Shown: one piece after another, positions 34,164 through 41,960 of the stretch | Numbering within the stretch: the first letter of the stretch is position 1 | Layout of the letters: every line of letters starts with the position of its first letter | From: Chlamydiota bacterium | Lineage (GTDB): Bacteria; Chlamydiota; Chlamydiia; Chlamydiales; JACKPQ01 | Length of the DNA stretch: 52,265 bases | NCBI GenBank assembly: GCA_021772435.1 | Contig: JAJFLZ010000014.1 | Location: forward strand, 1 to 52,265 | Direction of reading: 5' to 3' | Position numbers and translations under genes: made by a program | Notes under the pieces: model-generated | The model's database searches: none | Seen by the model: only the letters and a program-made list of their open reading frames with translations | What the model was told of the DNA's origin: nothing

Positions 34164-34373
34164 TTACGGTTTGTTATTTCGGTGATCTTGAACGTGTAAC
34201 ACGATGCCATAAAGTACTGCTGCTCCTGCAACGCCGAGGGCGATTTGAGGCCAGTATTTTTTGCCAAAATTTGCAACTTTAAACATCAGCTCTTTGCCTC
34301 TTACTGAATAAGATGGAGAGTTGAACATTGCATTTTGAACGTTTCCGATCACGTTTATTGCTGGATTAATCAT
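34164..34373 (-). CDS. Small single-pass membrane protein
   Basis: The protein has 69 residues and starts at an ATG with GAAGG upstream. One hydrophobic segment (YWPQIALGVAGAAVLYGIVL, about 40-59) is followed by a short polar tail. The stop lies 1 nt before the rlmH GTG, so rlmH probably depends on its translation. Function is unknown. Confidence 0.65.
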   Translation of the reverse strand: MINPAINVIGNVQNAMFNSPSYSVRGKELMFKVANFGKKYWPQIALGVAGAAVLYGIVLHVQDHRNNKP

Positions 34374-34402
34374 ATGCCTTCAAATTTTAGCTCTTATGTG
34401 GA

Positions 34403-34431
34403 TTTACGACAACAGCTTTTTGTGATATAGT
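34403..34431 (+). promoter_or_regulatory. Candidate lgt promoter, possibly leaderless
   Basis: TTTACG (34403-34408), a 17-nt spacer and TATAGT (34426-34431) end 6 nt before the lgt ATG at 34438. Transcription would start at the ATG. GGGG just before the ATG is too close to be a normal ribosome binding site. Confidence 0.5.
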
Positions 34432-34437
34432 GGGGCC

Positions 34438-35460
34438 ATGTTAATATGGGATCCACCAAAAGAAATTTTTACTTTGCCAATCATTGAAAGACCACTTGTC
34501 TGGTATGGCTTGCTGTTTGCCTTGGGCTTTTGGCTAGGGTATCAAATTTTGTTTTGGATTTATAAAAAAACGTTGTCAGGTGCTGTGAAAATGGAGGATG
34601 TGACTTCGTGGGACGGTATCATGGCTAAGCTTCAAAATGGAGCTATGCCAGGCATTTGGTCACAAATTGATCCTGTGATGCAGAAGCGGATGCGGAGTTG
34701 GGCTAGGGGACAAGAGATTGAAGCTAGATGGAAAAAGATACTTTTGCCCTTGCTCGGTCGAGTTGAGATGGAGCGCGCTGGATTTATCCGTTCAAATAAG
34801 GTTAAAGCCAAGGTTTTTTGCGAGCGCCTCTCAATATATGTGATCGTGGGAGCTGTTGTAGGTGCAAGGGTCGGTCACATGCTGTTTTACGAACCGCTGA
34901 GTGAGTTGGCCCGAGATCCGCTTATTTTGTTTCGCGTTTGGGAAGGCGGTCTAGCTAGCCATGGCGGCATTTTCGGCATTTTTGTCAGTTTGCTTCTTTT
35001 TGCGAGGCGGACTGGCGTTAAATTTTTACATCTGGTCGATATGCTTGTTCTTCCAGCCTGTATCGCAGCGTGTTGCATTCGCATAGGTAATTTTATCAAC
35101 CAAGAGATTTTGGGAACGGTAACAAGTGTGCCGTGGGCCGTTGTTTTTGGTCATCCCGCTGATGGATCTTTGCCTACGCCTCGCCATCCCGTGCAGCTAT
35201 ATGAGGCGTTTGCGTATTTGGCGATCGGCTTTTTCTTGCTAGGTGTAAAGAGAAGGGGTGCCACTTTTTTTATGCTCGCATTTACTTTTAGGTTTTTCGT
35301 TGAATTTATCAAGGAGAAGCAAAGCGTGCTGATTGGTCATGAGGCTTGGCTAACAATGGGTCAATGGCTGAGTATTCCGCTGGCTTTATTTGGACTAATC
35401 TTGCTGATTATGGACACAAGGGAGCAAGCTGACGGGTTAAAGCCCGCATCTTCTGATTGA
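34438..35460 (+). CDS. lgt: Prolipoprotein diacylglyceryl transferase Lgt with a large insertion
   Basis: The protein has 340 residues. Conserved parts are VWYGLLFALGFWLGY (21-35), GARVGHMLFY (142-151), GGLASHGGIFG (170-180) and RIGNFINQEILG (215-226), covering the catalytic His, Arg and Asn residues. Lgt transfers diacylglycerol to the lipobox Cys of lipoproteins at the inner membrane. Residues about 50-125, between the first helix and the GARVGH helix, are charged and much longer than in typical Lgt. They add about 60 residues. The 3' end overlaps the convergent gene by 53 bp. Confidence 0.93.
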   Translation: MLIWDPPKEIFTLPIIERPLVWYGLLFALGFWLGYQILFWIYKKTLSGAVKMEDVTSWDGIMAKLQNGAMPGIWSQIDPVMQKRMRSWARGQEIEARWKKILLPLLGRVEMERAGFIRSNKVKAKVFCERLSIYVIVGAVVGARVGHMLFYEPLSELARDPLILFRVWEGGLASHGGIFGIFVSLLLFARRTGVKFLHLVDMLVLPACIAACCIRIGNFINQEILGTVTSVPWAVVFGHPADGSLPTPRHPVQLYEAFAYLAIGFFLLGVKRRGATFFMLAFTFRFFVEFIKEKQSVLIGHEAWLTMGQWLSIPLALFGLILLIMDTREQADGLKPASSD

Positions 35461-36973
35461 TTTCTTTTTTAGGCAGCCCAGGATAGAGATTGATGAGGCG
35501 CTCGGTGTGCCACGTTTTGAGCTGCTCAAACGGTGTTTGGTTTTTACGACTATAAAAGGCGCATTTAGAAGAGATGGTCATTTGTTTTTGGGCGTGGGTT
35601 GCAAATGGCACTGATGAATCAGAAGCGGGTGCTATTTGAGATTTAAGCCAGCGGTGGATCATATCACCTTGGACGCTCCAGGCGCGGATGCGGCCGTTTA
35701 ATTCACAGCCAGAAAGCATAAACTCATCGACGATACGCTTTGTTTGCTGAAGCGATCGCACTGTTTTTAAAATGATTTGCTCAAACTGTAGGGATGGATT
35801 AGAGAGATAGGTTTCTGCTAGCGTTGTTTCGATCAGATAGCTTATCTCCGATGAAGGAATGGTATCGATAAGATGTAGCCATAGCGTGCTTTCTAGCTCA
35901 AAAGCTTTTAGTTTGGGCAGATTTTTAGCCGCATCAAACAGTTTGAGCAAAAGATCGGTCACATCTGCTTCAGTTGGCATAGGATGGCGACCAATGAGAG
36001 CAATCACTTGAGCATTTAAAAGCGCATAAATCGCAGGATTGAGGATGGGGCATGCAGGTAACGTTCGTCCGCAGCTTAATGAGTAGATGTAGCGGATGGC
36101 AGCGCGCAGCTTTTCCTCGGAAATGGGAAAGGGGAGTTTGACGGCAAGGGGGTATAAAGCAAGCAAACGCCTGCCGACCTCGCATGTTTGCATTTTTCCT
36201 TTTGTGAGCTCTTGTTGGCAGCGCACGAATTTTTTGAGAGCTTTTTTTTCCAAATCCGTGTGAGCTTGAAAGAAGTTTTGGGATTTGGCAAGTAAGTACG
36301 AGCTGATGAGCGTTGCATCATCGCTAAAAAATTCGGCCGGAGTTTTCGCAAATAGCAAGGTACGTTTTGTAATGGCAGCGCGCAATTTTTTTTCGCTGAG
36401 CAGTGGATCATCAGCTAAAAGATCGGCTTGCGTTTTGACAATAAAGCGATCGATATCCTCGATGTGATCGAAATTCGTTTCATACTCATGCTTGAGTGTG
36501 TTTTTGTATGCAGCCCAAACTCTACGCGTTAGGTTGTCAATGGAAGGGCGCTTTCCTTCGCAGGTTGCAATACACTCAGAGACTTTGTAGGCGATGCGAC
36601 TTGCGCACAAATAGGGGTGTTCATCGCGGTGTGTATTGGGTCTTTTTAAGTGGTGGCGAATGAGGGCGTCGGTATTGATGCTGCCGTTTGACTTAAGCAA
36701 ATTAGAATGGCTGCAAAGCCAGCTGCGAAAATAGGTCACTTTTTCAAATACTTTTTTTAAGCAAGGGCCTGCTAAGCGATAAGTTGGAAAGCGCTCTTTA
36801 AATTCGGTGTGCAAATAACGCAAAAGCTCGCTTTGCATGCGCGGAGACCAGCTCGTTTCTTCACTGACAGTTTGTAGAAATCTGGTGATTTTACCTGAAA
36901 GAAAAAGATGCATATCACAAAAAGGATCGTGTACCTCATCTCTATCATCGATAAATAAATTTTGCTTTAACAT
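35408..36973 (-). CDS. Hypothetical helical protein of 521 residues
   Basis: The start is the ATG at 36971-36973; a TTG two codons upstream is less likely. TATAAT lies in the AT-rich stretch just upstream on this strand. The protein is alpha-helical with many Leu/Arg/Lys residues, no signal peptide and no transmembrane segment. I see no catalytic motif. The 3' end runs 53 bp into lgt on the opposite strand. It is divergent from ssb. It may be a lineage-specific protein or effector; the function is unknown. Confidence 0.7.
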   Translation of the reverse strand: MLKQNLFIDDRDEVHDPFCDMHLFLSGKITRFLQTVSEETSWSPRMQSELLRYLHTEFKERFPTYRLAGPCLKKVFEKVTYFRSWLCSHSNLLKSNGSINTDALIRHHLKRPNTHRDEHPYLCASRIAYKVSECIATCEGKRPSIDNLTRRVWAAYKNTLKHEYETNFDHIEDIDRFIVKTQADLLADDPLLSEKKLRAAITKRTLLFAKTPAEFFSDDATLISSYLLAKSQNFFQAHTDLEKKALKKFVRCQQELTKGKMQTCEVGRRLLALYPLAVKLPFPISEEKLRAAIRYIYSLSCGRTLPACPILNPAIYALLNAQVIALIGRHPMPTEADVTDLLLKLFDAAKNLPKLKAFELESTLWLHLIDTIPSSEISYLIETTLAETYLSNPSLQFEQIILKTVRSLQQTKRIVDEFMLSGCELNGRIRAWSVQGDMIHRWLKSQIAPASDSSVPFATHAQKQMTISSKCAFYSRKNQTPFEQLKTWHTERLINLYPGLPKKEINQKMRALTRQLAPLCP

Positions 36974-37060
36974 AATCAATTGTATTTGATATTATATTTT
37001 CTATTTAAAGTAAGAAGCTTTTTTTGCATAGAGGCTTTACGCCTGTTGTGAAGAAAAAAC

Positions 37061-37089
37061 TTGCGAAGTACGCACGCTTTGCGCATAAT
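37061..37089 (+). promoter_or_regulatory. Candidate promoter of ssb-pepA
   Basis: TTGCGA (37061-37066), a 17-nt spacer and CATAAT (37084-37089) lie 25 bp before the ssb start. A GGGAG ribosome binding site follows at 37103-37107. Confidence 0.55.
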
Positions 37090-37114
37090 TGGGAAAAACT
37101 ACGGGAGCGTTTTT

Positions 37115-37582
37115 ATGAATCATACAATGGTAGCTGGGCATTTGGGTGCCGATCCAGAAGTGCGTTTTACAAAAGATGGCAAAAAAGTCACCACACTGCG
37201 CGTGGCGTGCAACTCAAGACGCAGCGGACAAGAAGAAACGATTTGGTGGCGATTAACTGTCTGGGATAACAATTTCGAAAAAATGATGAATTACCTAAAA
37301 AAAGGTAGTGCCATTATCGCTTTTGGTGAAATGCAAAAGCCACAAGTATACAACGATCGCAACGGTAATCCTCAAGTTTCGCTTGATTTGACAGTGCAGC
37401 AATTGTCGTTCCCGCCATTTGGCAAAGGACAAAGTGAAGGCCAGACGCAACAACCGATGGGTGGAGCGCAAGCAGCCCCTCAGCCAAATGCTTTTGCAGC
37501 AGCAGCTAGTCAACCCGCGACACCTGTTTACGGGTCAGCACCTGAACCTCAAAACTTTTCAGACGACGAGATTCCCTTTTAA
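37115..37582 (+). CDS. ssb: Single-stranded DNA-binding protein SSB
   Basis: The protein has 155 residues from the ATG at 37115, 7 nt after GGGAG. The OB-fold begins MNHTMVAGHLGADPEVRFTK and includes WWRLTVWDNNFEKMMNYLKK and VSLDLTVQQLSF. A Gln/Ala-rich linker follows, and the acidic tip DDEIPF recruits partner proteins. The order ssb-pepA is conserved in Chlamydia (CT044-CT045). Confidence 0.95.
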   Translation: MNHTMVAGHLGADPEVRFTKDGKKVTTLRVACNSRRSGQEETIWWRLTVWDNNFEKMMNYLKKGSAIIAFGEMQKPQVYNDRNGNPQVSLDLTVQQLSFPPFGKGQSEGQTQQPMGGAQAAPQPNAFAAAASQPATPVYGSAPEPQNFSDDEIPF

Positions 37583-37585
37583 CCA

Positions 37586-39019
37586 ATGTTTACAACTACC
37601 TCTTTTTCTAAAAGATCTTCAGCTGACGTTTTGGTATTGCCGTTTTGGCATGAAAAAAACAAAGCAGTTCCAGCAGCTAAGGACATCGGCTCATTAGGTA
37701 AAGATGGTTTAGAAGATTTTAAAGGCCTTGCAAGCGAAACAACGCTTGTTTACGGCGGCAAGAAGGAAAAACGCATGTTGCTTCTTGGCTTAGGTAAAAA
37801 AAGCGAATGCAACGCTGAAGTTCTGCGTAAAGCTTTTGGCTCAGCAAGTAGCTGGACGCGCAGCCTTAAACTTAAATCTGTCAACGTCGTGCTTCCTGAT
37901 GATGGCGATGCATTTGCCATAGCTGAGGGCTTTGCACTCAATAACTACGCATTTGAAGAGCTCAAATCCAAAAAGGAAGCTAGCTTTATCAAAAAAGTGA
38001 CGTTTATTGGCGCTAGCAAAGCGCAGCTAGATGATGCTAAGCGAGCAGGAAAGCTTTCTGAAGCGGTGTGTTTTTCGCGTGATTTGGTAAACGGTAATGC
38101 CGACGATGTGAATCCGCAGTATCTTGCCAAAGTGGCTAAAGAGCTTGGAAAACATCCCAAAGTAAAAACCGAAGTATTTGATAAAAAACGCATTGAAAAA
38201 GAAAAAATGGGTCTTATCTTAGCTGTGAATCGCGGTTCAAATCGGGATCCTCATCTGCTAATTGTGTCTTACCAAGGCGCACCAAAAGATAAAGAGCACA
38301 CTGTTGTAGTGGGTAAAGGTGTCACGTATGACACGGGCGGCCTTAACCTAAAGCCTACAGGCTCTATGGAAGAGATGAAAACCGACATGGGCGGATCTGC
38401 TGCAGCGCTCGGTGTGATCAAAGCTGCAACGCTTCTTAATCTCAAAGTCAATGTAACAGCCGTTGTGCCCACAACTGAAAACGGCATCGATGCTCTGAGC
38501 TATAAGCCAGGCGATGTATACAAAAGCTACGAAGGCACAACAGTTGAAATTTTCAATACCGATGCTGAAGGGCGCCTAATTTTAGCAGATGCACTCGCTT
38601 ATACCGTGGCGAAATTAAAGCCAACGCGCATTGTTGATTTTGCAACGCTAACCGGCGCTATTGTGATTGCTCTTGGTGAAGAGCGCTCGGGCCTATTTTC
38701 AAATAACGACAAGCTTGCTAAAGAGCTAGAAGAAGCTGGTAATCGCTGTGGTGAAAAAGTTTGGCGTTTTCCGCTAGATCCTGAGTACAAAGATCTCTTA
38801 AAATCTGATGTTGCCGACATCAAAAACTGTGCTAAAAGAGAAGCTGGCTCCATTACAGCTGCCATCTTTTTGCAAGAATTTGTGAAAAAAACACCCTGGG
38901 CTCACATCGATATTGCAGGCACTGCTTTTCCAAACAAAAAAACGTCCTACCATCCAACTAAAGCAACAGGCGTCGGTGTACGCCTGCTCATCAACATGCT
39001 AGAAAATGCTCAAAACTAA
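37586..39019 (+). CDS. pepA: Leucyl aminopeptidase PepA
   Basis: The protein has 477 residues of the M17 family. Metal-binding and catalytic motifs are VVGKGVTYDTGGLNLKPTGS, KTDMGGSAAALG and the signature NTDAEGRLILADAL, followed by FATLTGAIVIALGEE. It removes N-terminal residues, especially Leu, and needs two metal ions. It starts 3 nt after ssb and overlaps the next gene by 14 nt. Confidence 0.95.
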   Translation: MFTTTSFSKRSSADVLVLPFWHEKNKAVPAAKDIGSLGKDGLEDFKGLASETTLVYGGKKEKRMLLLGLGKKSECNAEVLRKAFGSASSWTRSLKLKSVNVVLPDDGDAFAIAEGFALNNYAFEELKSKKEASFIKKVTFIGASKAQLDDAKRAGKLSEAVCFSRDLVNGNADDVNPQYLAKVAKELGKHPKVKTEVFDKKRIEKEKMGLILAVNRGSNRDPHLLIVSYQGAPKDKEHTVVVGKGVTYDTGGLNLKPTGSMEEMKTDMGGSAAALGVIKAATLLNLKVNVTAVVPTTENGIDALSYKPGDVYKSYEGTTVEIFNTDAEGRLILADALAYTVAKLKPTRIVDFATLTGAIVIALGEERSGLFSNNDKLAKELEEAGNRCGEKVWRFPLDPEYKDLLKSDVADIKNCAKREAGSITAAIFLQEFVKKTPWAHIDIAGTAFPNKKTSYHPTKATGVGVRLLINMLENAQN

Positions 39020-39899
39020 AGATATCACTTATTTTTCTGTATCGCGCGACGATGAAGGCGTGCGTTTATCGAGTTTCATTCGCTTCCAACTAGGTGGGAA
39101 ATACTCATTATCAGCTGTCAAGCGTGCTATTGATAGATGTGCTGCTCAAGTGAATGGTCATACTGAGTGTTTTTCTTCATACAAGGTAGCCTATGGTGAT
39201 GAAATCACCGTCGATATGGAAGTGCTTAGCCAGATGGCTGAAAAAGCGCCAGAGAGATCAGCTCAAGTGCTTTATGAAGATGATCACGTGCTCGTGTTTG
39301 ACAAGCCAGCTGGCATGGTCTCTGTCCAAGAAGAAATCGAGGAACGTTTTCCAGGATCCATTTTGGTTCACAGACTAGATAAAGACACAACAGGTGTCAT
39401 GGTGCTAGCAAAAACGCCAAACGTCCAAAAATATTTCGAAGAACTCTTTCGCAAGCGCGAAGTCAAAAAAGATTATCTGGCTATAGTAGCCGGAGAAGTC
39501 GATACAGATCGCGGCTTAGTAGATAATAGCATTCAAAAAGTGTCTTCCTACGATGGTGGCTCTCTGTGGGGTGTTGCACCATCTGGCAGAGGTTTGCGCG
39601 CATCCACTTATTGGCAACGCTTAAAATGGGGCGGAGGATTAACTTTGCTGCGCTGCCAACCAAGAACAGGCCGTACGCATCAAATCCGCGTACACCTAAG
39701 TCATATCGGCTATCCAATCATCGGCGACCGCCAATATGGAAGAGAAATCGACCTTCCGTTTGTGGCGCCAAGGCAAATGCTCCATGCTAAGGGCCTAGCT
39801 TTTATTCACCCTGTTACAGGTGAGCTCATCCGTGTAGAGGCTGCTGTCCCAGAAGATTTTCAAACTGCGATTGACACGATCGAAGCATGTCTTGCTTAA
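39006..39899 (+). CDS. RluA-family pseudouridine synthase
   Basis: The protein has 297 residues. An N-terminal S4-like RNA-binding region (SSFIRFQLGGKYSLSAVKRA) is followed by the catalytic domain with HRLDKDTTGVMVLAK, whose Asp is the catalytic residue, then KKDYLAIVAGEV and QPRTGRTHQIRVHLSHIGYP. It isomerises uridine in rRNA or tRNA. I cannot assign RluC, RluD or another member. It overlaps pepA by 14 nt and the glycosyltransferase by 13 nt. Confidence 0.92.
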   Translation: MLKTKDITYFSVSRDDEGVRLSSFIRFQLGGKYSLSAVKRAIDRCAAQVNGHTECFSSYKVAYGDEITVDMEVLSQMAEKAPERSAQVLYEDDHVLVFDKPAGMVSVQEEIEERFPGSILVHRLDKDTTGVMVLAKTPNVQKYFEELFRKREVKKDYLAIVAGEVDTDRGLVDNSIQKVSSYDGGSLWGVAPSGRGLRASTYWQRLKWGGGLTLLRCQPRTGRTHQIRVHLSHIGYPIIGDRQYGREIDLPFVAPRQMLHAKGLAFIHPVTGELIRVEAAVPEDFQTAIDTIEACLA

Positions 39900-40855
39900 T
39901 CGTCAAATGCTCTAGCTTAGGCGACATTTTACAAACATTTCCAGTGGTCTCATACCTCAAGCAGATGCAACTGCACATCGATTGGGTTTGTGAGGAGCGA
40001 TTTGCGCCGCTACTGCACGCTCATCCAGACATCGATCAGGTGATCACCATCCGATCTAAAGATTGGCCTAATGGGTTATCTAAACTGCGCAAGACGCTAC
40101 GAAAAAAACGCTATGACTACTTGTTTGATCTACAGGGTAATTGCAAATCGGGCCTTGTGACACTGCTTGCTAAGGCCAAATCCAAAGTGGGATTTACGTA
40201 TAAAGCAGCGCCCGAGTGGCCAAGTAGCCTAGTTGCTACGCATCGGCATACAGGTGATCAGCCTCTGGACTTAGTCAAAAACTTCTTCTGCGATGCTGAG
40301 CCGTTTACCTATCCTGGCGTGCAACTAAAAAACGATGTAACGCTCCCTGATCTGCCAGCGCCATCACTCATGATTTGCCCTGGATCCAACTGGCAAAACA
40401 AGCAGCTGAGCATTCAAACATGGAGAGAATTGCTCAAAGATGTTGACCACCACCTCGTCATCATTTGGGGCAGTGAAAAAGAACAAGAGCTAGCTGAAGA
40501 GATTGCAAAGGGGGGTGATGCTACGCTTTTTGGCAAATTACCCTTTGGCTTATGGCAAGCCCTCATGCGCACGGTCGACGGTGTGGTTTGCGTGGACTCA
40601 TCTAGCATTCATCTTTGCTCCACAACCAATACATCGTCTTTTACAATCTTTGGCCCGTCCAATCCCGCTATTTACAAACCAGCAGGTGATAGGCATGCCC
40701 ACTTTTGGGGAAAATGTCCCTATCAGGTGCAATTCAACAGGCGCTGCCCTCACCTGCGCACTTGCAAAACAGGCGCTTGCACAAAAGAGATTGCACGATC
40801 AGAGCTCAAGGTTGCTTTTGATAAGTGGCTAGCTGCAAATCTTGTCAAAGTCTAG
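39887..40855 (+). CDS. Family-9 glycosyltransferase (heptosyltransferase-like)
   Basis: The protein has 322 residues. The opening MSCLIVKCSSLGDILQTFPV and then VVSYLKQ matches the ADP-heptose:LPS heptosyltransferase family. LFDLQGNCKSGLVTLLAKAK and the second Rossmann domain (VCVDSSSIHLCSTTNTSSFT, then IFGPSNPAIYKP) follow. It probably adds a sugar to the lipopolysaccharide core. Chlamydial LPS often lacks heptose, so the donor sugar is uncertain. It ends 27 bp inside the convergent BioD-like gene. Confidence 0.85.
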   Translation: MSCLIVKCSSLGDILQTFPVVSYLKQMQLHIDWVCEERFAPLLHAHPDIDQVITIRSKDWPNGLSKLRKTLRKKRYDYLFDLQGNCKSGLVTLLAKAKSKVGFTYKAAPEWPSSLVATHRHTGDQPLDLVKNFFCDAEPFTYPGVQLKNDVTLPDLPAPSLMICPGSNWQNKQLSIQTWRELLKDVDHHLVIIWGSEKEQELAEEIAKGGDATLFGKLPFGLWQALMRTVDGVVCVDSSSIHLCSTTNTSSFTIFGPSNPAIYKPAGDRHAHFWGKCPYQVQFNRRCPHLRTCKTGACTKEIARSELKVAFDKWLAANLVKV

Positions 40856-41914
40856 ATTTTTTTCGACAAGCGCTATCGCTTCTTGAATCTTTTCAATATC
40901 TCCCTGCTGGATTTTTACCGTATAGGAAGTGATTTTTTTGAGTGCTTTGTAGTTAGGTACAGGCACGTGCAGCATGGGGATATCGGCTTTTTTCAGCGCC
41001 TCAATAACAGCCTGAGAAGGCGGACTATCGTCTGTTAGAATAAAGCCAGTTAAAAGCTCACCATGTGTTTTTTGGTATTCGATCGTCTCCATAATCACAT
41101 CTTCTCTACTCGCAGGGGTAATCATCAGCTGGTTGGGCAAAATGAGGCGTTTATACGTTTCAAGCGGTGTCGCGATCAGGCGATGTGAGCGAAAATGGCG
41201 CAAATGATGCTTTTCTCCAGAGAGTAAACTGGCACTAAATAGCATCTCAAAATCTTTCATCGTCGGATTGCTCAAAAAAGGATCAAACGGAATGCTGCCA
41301 AGAAGTGGAATATTCCAACGGCTAAGCGCTTTAGTGAAATAATTTTCGATCATTATCTTTTTGTCTTCTAAGACGCGATTTAAGATGACGCCTTTGATTT
41401 TAAGCCCATATGCATCGCACAAAGCTTTATTGAGCGCTAAGGCATCAAATGATGACCCAAGACCGCCCGAGGCGATGATGATCACATCGAGGCCTAGTAA
41501 TTTTGCAACCTCTGCGTTATTCAAATCACAAATTGATCCCACGCCCACATGGCCTGTGCCCTCAACGACGATGCAGTCAGAATCTTGTGCAATCTCGTTG
41601 AAACCCAATTGGATTGCATCGATCAGATTTTGATGCTTGACCTTTCCATCCAAATAGTCCCTGGTAAATCCTCTGGGAAAGAGGACCGGGCTCATGGATT
41701 GATACGAATAGGGGAGTTGAAAGGTCTCTTTAAACAAAACCACATCTTTATCGACCCTAACACCTGCTTCTGCTTCCACATGTTCTTGACCGACAGGTTT
41801 TAGAAAGCCTACTTTGTGGTAGTAAGACCTCAAGCCTGAAACCAATCCTAAACACGTTGTGGTTTTTCCGACGTGTTGGCCGGTAGAGGCAATAAAAAAG
41901 GCTTTTTTACTCAT
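40829..41914 (-). CDS. BioD-like/DRTGG domain protein (phosphotransacetylase N-terminal-like)
   Basis: The protein has about 361 residues from the ATG at 41912-41914 (MSKKAFFIASTGQHVGKTTT), where GQHVGKTT is a Walker A/P-loop of the dethiobiotin-synthetase type. VEGTGHVGVGSICDLNNAEV is typical of the AAA_26 domain. A DRTGG-like domain covers about 225-330 (RLIATPLETYKRLILPNQLM, LLTGFILTDDSPPS). In Pta enzymes these domains precede the phosphotransacetylase catalytic domain, which is absent here. It may be an acetyl-CoA or nucleotide-linked regulator. Confidence 0.78.
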   Translation of the reverse strand: MSKKAFFIASTGQHVGKTTTCLGLVSGLRSYYHKVGFLKPVGQEHVEAEAGVRVDKDVVLFKETFQLPYSYQSMSPVLFPRGFTRDYLDGKVKHQNLIDAIQLGFNEIAQDSDCIVVEGTGHVGVGSICDLNNAEVAKLLGLDVIIIASGGLGSSFDALALNKALCDAYGLKIKGVILNRVLEDKKIMIENYFTKALSRWNIPLLGSIPFDPFLSNPTMKDFEMLFSASLLSGEKHHLRHFRSHRLIATPLETYKRLILPNQLMITPASREDVIMETIEYQKTHGELLTGFILTDDSPPSQAVIEALKKADIPMLHVPVPNYKALKKITSYTVKIQQGDIEKIQEAIALVEKNLDFDKICS

Positions 41915-41960
41915 CCCATCATCATCGAGCAAACGTTTAATTTCAGCAAGAAGAAACCAT

